A stretch of 64,000 nt of DNA from Lineus longissimus (Eukaryota > Nemertea > Pilidiophora > Heteronemertea > Lineidae): contig NC_088309.1 of assembly GCF_910592395.1 (NCBI RefSeq), positions 11,286,501 through 11,350,500 on the forward strand, in the 5' to 3' direction. Positions 48,401 through 57,400 of this stretch are shown piece by piece (position 1 is the first letter of the stretch; each line of letters opens with the position of its first letter). A program made the position numbers and the translations under genes. The notes under the pieces were generated by a model. The model saw only the letters and a program-made list of their open reading frames with translations, made no database searches and had not been told where the DNA came from.

Positions 48401-51400
48401 AGGCTTAAAAAATCAATTGTGGTCTTGTCTCTTATACAACATATACTTCTATCAGGTTCACAAACAAGGACAGGCTGTGGCGAAAGCATGTTAATTATAC
48501 TGAGAACTTGCTCAGGGGCCAGGCCAAGTGAACCACACTAAATGTTTCTCTACCAAAGATTTTATCTCCTAGTTCAATGAAATATTTGAACTCGCCCCTC
48601 AAAACAAAGGTTAGCATTTTACAATTCACTGGATGTACAATGTAACTTGAAAAAGAAATATGTCTGTGATCATTCAACTTTAATCACAATCAAAGAGAGT
48701 CTTGCTTACAAAAGGATTTCTCGAGTTAAATTTAATCAATTTGAGTCTTACGATGACACAAAGCTGTAAAATCTTGGCATCTTTGGAATTCATTTGATTT
48801 CAATCAATCGTAAGGCTTCTTGACGAGTGGCCGTTGCAATGATGCTGTAGAAACTCATGATTATTCCTTTGTAGATTTCTGAAAATATTCTATCCTGGTT
48901 GTTTTTTTTGTCTGCTAAAAAAACAATAGGCCGCATTTTTTGGGTAAAAACAGCTCATTAGGGGCCCTTGAGGTTGGCAGGGTGCAGCACCCTTTAAAAT
49001 TAGCCTAGACTGAACACTTAGAAATATTTTGCTTTACTGAAGCAGGAGGACTCAGCAGCCATAGACATTGTGTCTTAATCTGATCTATATCAGTATTGAG
49101 CCAACTTCGCTGATATTGATTGAACAAATTTTAGCTGAGGAGTAAATTTTTGATAAACCTAAAACTGAAAATGACTAAAAATAGAATTGTAGAAATTAAA
49201 AAGGATCAACACTGCATGTACATGTACTTCATGCCAACAGATCATAAATTTTGTTGCAATTTTACAGTTTTTCCAAAACAATGATCTCTGGCTCAGGTGT
49301 TGGCCAATCCAGCTCAAAACTTCGCTGATATTGGGTGAACAAATTTTAGCCAAGGACTAAGGAGTAAACTTTCGGCAAACCTCAAACTAAAAATGACTAG
49401 AATTGTAGAAATTAAAAAGGATCAACACTGCATGTACATGTATTTCATGCCAACAGATTTAAAATTTTGTTGCGATTTTACAGTTTTTCCAAAACAATGA
49501 TCTCTGGCTTATTAGGTGTTGGCCAATCCAGCTAGAGTTCAATTTTGGGTTGGCTTATATAAACAGGACCAGGTAGCAGTTACCCTTTCTGGCTACTATA
49601 TAAAGTAAATGTTTCTACAGTTTACTATTACAGTGTAACCTCCATTAGCGGACACCTCTCTATTAAGGACACTAGTTTTGGTCCCAAATTGGTGCTTTCC
49701 ATTCAATTTGACCTCTCTAATCAGGACACCTCTCTATTAAGCACAGCATGTGTCAGTCTGAAGGGTGTCCTTAATAGAGAGGTTCTACTGTACTAACTTC
49801 ATTTGGTTTATCTACTCATACAAATGTCAGACTTACATGTAACTACCGGTATTATAACATTGTCGTCACTCCGACACAGATATTTTTATGAGAGAAGGTT
49901 CATTTTCTTTCAATGTGAATTTAAAACCAACTTTAATTTCCTTTGTAATTTGTTCACCTCGGTTTCTAATGGATGACTCTCCAATGCTCGTCGTGCCAAA
50001 TAGATAAGTAAATTAAAATTTGAAAGCATTCCCTTTGCTATTGTCTAATTGCATTTAACACAATTTCATTAGAGGAAGTGAGAGCACGTTCCTTAGTGAA
50101 TTCATGAGTAAGGTATACTGATTAAGTCCGCACAGGCATTGGGATTTTAAATTCTCATGATGTTCGTGAGTAGCGGATTAAAGTTCTGAGATTGAATTTG
50201 TTATTCTTCTTCCTGTAGTTGTAGCAGTTTCTCATTTCGGAATGGAAGAGGTTGATTTTGTTTCTGGTGTACTGTAAGCCCCATTATTTTTGTTGGCTAG
50301 AGAAATGCAGACAGAAACGCTAAAGCAAACAGGCAATTTTCGTTGCTGCGAACTGTGATCATTATCGCATGAGATGCGATCAGTATCGAACCCAGCAGCT
50401 TTACCTGTGGACAAGCAATCTTTTTATTGCTTATTGCAGTGATAATTGTCACAGGTTTCTGCGCAGGGACAAAGGCAATCTATTGGGGCGCTTTTAATTT
50501 ATAAGTCTTGTACTTGGACATTTTTGATTCACCAGCTTATCAATACTGGCATATATCCCAATGACAGCGAAAACAGTAGTCTGACAAATGACAACAAACT
50601 TTGAGCACATTTTTTTTCGATTTTTTTTCATTCTGTTCTGAATGGTACATGTAGCATCTAGATCTACAGTCCAGCCAAAACAAAACCAAAGTAGATTTAA
50701 ACGTTTTTACTTTTTGTCCTTTGCTGTCTATAATGTGGATTCATTTGTCTTTTCAGCTACCCTCTGAAGTTCATCTGTTGAGTCACTTGAGAGGCAAGAA
50801 ACATCAACAGTCTCTATTGGCCAAGAACCATGGCAAGGAACTATCAAGAGAAGTCATTGTAAGTGGGCATTTTCATTTGAAAAACTTCTATGCTGTGATG
50901 ATGTATCTTCTTGGCAGCTAAAGAAGACAAAAAACAGCAGTTGAAGTTAAAGAAAAGTTCTCCTCGTAGCCTCTGCATTTGTTTCCCTATAAAGTTCTAG
51001 AATTCACCCAGTCCAATGAAGAACTCACTGTGTTCATAATTGATAGCAGTTAGAAACAGCATTGATACACAGTAATGTCCTAAAACTAATTTAAGAGAAG
51101 CTTGTGCAAAAACTCTATGTACAGTACACTGCACATAACATACACGAATTTAGGGATGTCACTTGTGATTGAGACTGTACAGCTGCCTGTTGCATTGATG
51201 TCCCGGTACGAATGTAGAAGAAGGTCCTGCAAAGATTCTATGTACATTGCACATATAACATAATTTGGGGATGTCACTTGTGATTGGGACTGTAGCAAGA
51301 TCTCTAAGCTGCCTGTTTGGCCTTGGATGGCTACTTAAAGACACATAATGACAACTCAAAAGCAGAGATCAAAAGAAATTAAAAGAAAAAGAAAACCACC

Positions 51401-54400
51401 CTACTGTTGTCATGTCAGTTTAAAAGTATGATGTTCCCCTGGGTCTATTAAATCTAAATATCAGATATTTGTTTCAAACCGAAGAACGCTAGAAAAACAT
51501 TTGAGAGTGCATTTTATAAATTTTTTCCTTGCCTTTAAAGAATGGCCTTTAAATTACTTTTAAGTACAAGAAAGCTTTGATGAAATATGAATCAGACCCG
51601 AGATAGAAAAATGCTGTCTCCGCTACTTAAAGTATCGGTTTCTGATGACCTTGAAAATAAGTTGTTTCATAAAAGATTAAGTGGCGAGCGTTTTCCTCGG
51701 GAAGCTCTGTCTGTCTATTGAATATTGGAGTTCGAAAGAAAACAGCTGTTTTCTTGTCATTTTTGTTTAACGTTTGAGAAAGTCGGCGCATTTACTGTTT
51801 ATTTTTTGTGAAATTTTGTAATCCGCCCAAACATCAGGATTTTTTTTTTCCTAAAAATATTTGCGAATTGTAAATAATAAAGAAGAGTGAAAATTAGCAA
51901 TTTACTGGTCATAGTTTAGGTCCAGCCTGGTTGCACTTTCCCGCAGGACCAAAATGAAATTGAGGATGTTCAGCTTGGTGCTGCACTAAAATTGTAAAAC
52001 GAAGAACACTTCCCGTGATATAGAATGCCAACGCGAGAATTCTTATTGTACGGCAAGCTATTTATTCTGGCTTACATGATTAGTAACTGTTGGCTATAAT
52101 CATCGAAACAATAAATTCATATTGCGAGATAAAAGCTAAGCTAATTAATGCCAGTCATGAGCGAAAGCTTCTTACAGTAACTCCTTTAGCGCTATGCAGA
52201 TTTGTGATAGCAATCGAGAACACTAGCGTGTAAGCAATCATTAATTCTAGCATAGCGCAAGTTGGGTACATAAAATTCAATATCGCACATTTTCTGTGCG
52301 AGGTATTGTTTGACGTATTGTCATGAAGTTGGTACCCTGATTACGATCGCGATCATCTCGGATGTGGCAAATTGGTTAATCTGGACCAATTAGGCAAACA
52401 CCTTGTTTCTATTATGGTCTGACGGGCACGGTGCATTCAATTGGTTTTCCCATGAAATGGGTGGTTTTATGACCAGATCTATTATAAAGTGAGGCTTAAA
52501 AATGCTGGTGTTTCACTGCTGCTTTTGGGTAAGGAACTGGCTATTCGAACCGCAACGGTGCATGGGGCCATTGTTTCCGGTCTTATTCGCACCGTCAGAA
52601 ACACCGTTACGGTGAAAGGTACCGTATCGTGATGGTGCGAATAATACGGAGTGAATAAATAGATCGCACCGTGGTGACATGGGTGATGGTGGGTAAGGAA
52701 AGTAGGCCTAATTCATGATTGAGGTGGTGTTTGTTTGTGACGAGTGTTGGAAGTGCCTTTACTCATGTCTCCGGGTGTGGGTAGGATCCTTGACTTCCAG
52801 CCAGGCCAGCCGGCCCTGTCACGGTACGAATAGCCACGGCCTTTGGGTAAATCTAAATGTGCTATAGGTAGAAAATGTGTGTTCTGACTTGTATCTTGTG
52901 TTGCGGCATCTACATCTGCAGGCAGAATAGAACGTAGGAGGAAACTGGAACACCCAGAAAGAATAAGGGGTTGTCTTATACATGAGGCTGCACTTCTGCA
53001 GGGGAGGCCCCCTCTCAAACTCAGAAAAGATTTATAACCAATAGGAAAGGCACCGTGGGAACTCATATAGGAGGACCATGTTAATTTCTTAACGACAGTC
53101 CTCTAAAATATCCACTCGGTCCTTATATCCACCAACACTACTAGAGTAGGAGAGCTAATCAAATTTTCAAACCAAAAACATCTCGAGTCGGAGCTTCTTC
53201 TTGGAGAGTATTGACTGAGATGAGTGGTGTGAGGGTTGTTTGAAAATGAGAAATAGGGTTTATGGGGTTAAATCCATTATCAAAATTGATACGATGTTGT
53301 AGTAATCTGAGTTAATCCCAGTTGGCAGCAAGACTACCACAAGTTTTTTGCTAGCTAGCTAGCACTACGCTTTCTATAGCTTTGCTGTTTCGACCATACA
53401 TGACAATAGTTTGTTTCAGTTGTGCCATGTTATTGCTGACATGCAGGGCTCCCAACTCCCCCTTAACTCATCCCGTTGCTGAAGGCCTCTGATGTAGAAT
53501 TGCTATGAAAAATGTGCAATGACCCTAACTCACTAGTAGGGATAAATTGTAAGCATGATTTAGAACTGATGAGGGAGATTTTGAGGCTGGAATAGACCCC
53601 CCAATACTCATTTGCAGTGTGTTAAGTGGTTAAATGTAATTTGGAGGTCAGAAACCCAAAGAAACTTGTTTTGCGCCGACCTGCTGACGCCCCGCCCCCT
53701 GGGGCAGTCTGGCAGTTTCCTGGTGCCCCCAGATCGGTGTGGGACCCCAACTGCCAGCTTATAGTAGTTGAAAAGCCTTGGATATCCACACTGTTATCTG
53801 CTGCATGCAAGGGAGAGGGTTAAAGAAAAGAGCAGTTCAAGTTTCACAATAATGTGCGGGCATCCCTGGAGTGTTCAAAGGAAAACAAAAGTGAATTTTT
53901 GATATCGCTTTTGTCTTTTGTGTTGTTGGCTTGTTTGATGCTGTCGGCATTCTTTCCTGATCTCTTCATTGGATCTTTTCTATCCCTCAGATCAAGTGGA
54001 GCCAACCTAATCCAACCAACCTTGTTTAATTCTGTGTTTACTGTCCCCAAGTGAGAAATGATTTGACGTATTATGAAGTTGGCTCAAACCAAATCAATAC
54101 AGAAATACATACATTGACATGTAGGATTCCATTCGTAGAAATTTCTCTCTGCTCTAGTTTAGCAAACTCAGCCTTGTTTAATAAAATGGGATGGCTAAAG
54201 CGACTTGCCAACAAGATTTTTATTACTGCAACCTGAGAAAACAGAGTTATTGCTGTACTGTGTGGTCCCTTGTCTGCTGGTAAAACCAGTAATCGCTTGG
54301 TTTGAACTGTGCGTGTGATCGCCTGTTCTCGTCACAGGCATATGCGACGGCCACCGCAAATGAGAATTTTTATCGCATGTGATCATCAGTACGGGTCAGT

Positions 54401-57400
54401 CATGCGATCAGAATTTCAGGTCGCAGCAAGAAAAAATCACTTATTTGTGGGACGTTTGACAGCAATTCTTCTCATGAGAATTTGTTCTTGAAACAACTAA
54501 GTGTCTCTTGAAGGAGACCTTTTCAAAGATAGTTTTGAACAAACGTTGTCAGATAATGTACAATCAAAATTACAGAAAATTTTGTATCACCAGATGAATT
54601 TCCAATCCATGATGAGAGTAGTTTGCCACAAATGCAAATGTCAAAGCAGCAGGGCCAGGGATTGGCAAACATGTTTGGCCTAATCCAACCAACCATCCAT
54701 CCAGTCCCCAAAATCACTTGATCTCTTACCCGCGCAAAGTTATGATTGTTCTTCCTATTGTTTTCATTTTAGGAAACGTTTAACCTGCGTCATATCACGG
54801 ATGCCCCAAGCGATCGGCCTGATCCCCGCGCTGCCTTGGATAAAGAACGACAAAAAGCTCTGAAGAAACGCTGTAAGAAGCTTAGGCAACGTATGACAGT
54901 CAGGTACGTTTGATCAGCACCAACGATGGCATGATACTCCAAGGGGCGAAATGAATATTTTTCATAAGTCCCTGAGATTCTATTCTGTAGGATTAGTATT
55001 TGCAGCAGTGTCGTATTGGTTATTTTGGGTAAATGTTTTTCTACGTCTCGGTGCCCTTTCCATTCTTCTGTACCAGATAAAGCATTCGTTTGATATCGCC
55101 AACTCATGTGCTGAATTGATACTCCAAGGGATGAAGAAAAATGATTTCATGAATTGCTTTAGACTCTCCCCCGTATTCTATATTTTGGGCTCGTTTTTTT
55201 TGCAATTGTTTCTCTGGTCATTGTGAAGGTGCAGTTTCAGTCCTTGAAATATGACCTGAGATCAGCTACGAGCCCGGCTGTTTGTTTGGCAGATGTATTT
55301 TTGGAGGTCATCAGTCTGTTATGTCGCAGAAATCCCTGAATCCCTCTATCTCTTCCCTGCATCATGATTCTTCATCTTATCAATTGGGTCCTCCAGCCTT
55401 CTCACGGTGTACATGCAACGGCCTTATACGATCAAATCACTCATTAATTTGAGCAACGAGCATCTCGGGAAGTAAAAGTAAAGTCCGAATTGAACGGTGC
55501 ATTGAAATAACTTCACTAAAATTATCCCTGGTTGTGACTTTGTCTTCACTGGTTGTGACTTTGTCTTCACTGGTTGTGACTTTGTCTTCACTGGTTGTGG
55601 CTTTATCCTCAGTGGTTGTGAATTTGTACTCAGTGGTTGTGACTTTGTCTTCACTGGTTGTGACTTTGTCCTTGCTGGTTGTGACTTTGTCCTCACCGGT
55701 TGTGACTTTGTCATAATGGACCAACTTGGGAGACAAAATAGAGACAAACCCTATGGAATGGAATGGAATATCTCTGTGCAACTCAGTAATGATAGGGTGC
55801 TCTGCTATTTGTTTTCATCACAACTAGGTTATTATTGGACTCCCCTTGCACTGGCCTGCTATAAACTGCAAAAAGTCCTGTTAATTTTTGCAATTTGCAA
55901 AAATTACTAAGCAAAATTAAAATATACATGATTTTTTGGCGGACTACATTAATTCAGCACTATTTTACATTCCAGATGCGAAAAGTTGCATCAAAATTTC
56001 TGTGTGATGGCCAAGGATTTAGTTTTGGATATTCAAGTTCTTTGTCAAATTGAATGAAAATTGACTTATCCAAATGGAAAATCTCGCTTTGCACAGCATC
56101 CTGTTTAACTGTTGCCTTCTCTGTATAATCATAATGGAGTGTAGTTCCTCTCTGATGGGTCCGCTCTTCCTGTGCCATGTCTGATGCATTAAACCAACTG
56201 CATTGAATAGCCTTAAATGTCTGCTATTCTCTCCAGTAACATTTGAGTTGTCTTTGTAGCGGAACGTAGCCTAGGGGTGCGCAATAAACTTCAAAGGTCG
56301 TGCTAATGGTACGGTGGTTACAGACCAACTTTGCAGAATCCTTGTCCTTTGGTGGCTGGATGTTAGTTGCTTTTGTTGGCACAAATGGGAAGTCAGTCAT
56401 AGGGTCTATATCATTATAAAGAGTCTTGGTTTCAGGTGTTGATACCAAACTGGAGGTCTTGGTTACCTCACCAAACACCGCTAGGGTAGAGGTAAAAAGT
56501 AGGCCAAAACTGATGCGTCTTGCTAAAGGTTTTGGGATACTGGATGTTAGTTGCTTTTGTTGGCACAAATGGGAAGTCAGTCATAGGGTCCATATCATTA
56601 TAAAGAGTCTTGGTTTCAGGTGTTGATACCAAACTGGAGGTGTTGGTTGCCTCACCAAACACCGCAAGGGTAGAGGTAAAAAGTAGGCCAAAACTGATGC
56701 GTCTTGCTTAATGCTTTGGGATAATTGGCTGCTCCACCTCAGCAGTGTTCTGTTAGACAACCAATATCACCAGTGTGGTATCAATTTCTGTTCTTAAATA
56801 CCTCAAATTTAATGTTAAAATTTGATTTTAACTGCTTTTTACTGCTTCTTTATTTTGTACTGAAAAATCATAAGCTGTCCTAACAGGATAATATTGATGG
56901 ATTTGCTACTTGTAACCATCTAAAATAGTAAGTTTAAATCAAACTAACGGCAACCTGGCTTCGAAGCCCCAAGGTGTAACTGAAAGCTTTTGAACATTTT
57001 GAATCGATTCTTTCGACCTGTATCGCTCATGTCATTGTGACATTTGACTCATCTTTGTATTTTGATTGCTCAAGGGCAGACGTCAGTCAGTTCTAGCAGA
57101 CAGTCTGCTGTTGCCATTGTGTGTTCCCAGGAGCATCTTCTCTAAACGACAAAATATTGGCGAGTGTTTTATTTTTGCAAATGAATGCATTGTCAGAGGC
57201 AAACTCAACCCTTTTGCCAGCGATTGTCACTGCGGCGACAATCCATATTCAATGTTGATTTCCAGTGTGTATGTTGCCTGAAGAAAATGCTAGATGTCTC
57301 CCATGCATCTACTACTTAGAAAGGGGATTTCTCATGTTATTTCTGTCATGAATTTCATTGAATTTGGAAAGGTTTGATGTAGAGAGCTGAAAATTACCCC

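Larger units (their letters stand above)
47352..50756 (+). other. SCAPER intron 16
   Basis: Contains a ~400-bp repeat (48,034-48,432), a ~215-bp tandem duplication (49,103-49,540), pogo-like MITE copy 4 and a diverged dispersed repeat near 50,320-50,450. No gene seen. Confidence 0.5.
50859..54772 (+). other. SCAPER intron 17
   Basis: Apart from two MITE-derived ends (51,100-51,300) and one dispersed repeat (54,225-54,450), it is mostly unique. 51,900-52,480 is repeat-free and rich in homeodomain-type TAAT motifs (see findings). Confidence 0.5.

Noticed and set aside
55437-55781. ORF with KVTTSED repeats (minus strand)
   Set aside because: Produced by the 21-bp minisatellite, which is open in several frames; no coding evidence outside the repeat.
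56224-56662. Minus-strand ORFs with repeated [17 protein letters not shown]
   Set aside because: Arise from a 187-bp tandem duplication whose length is not a multiple of three; no start or splice evidence, though origin from an element fragment cannot be excluded.
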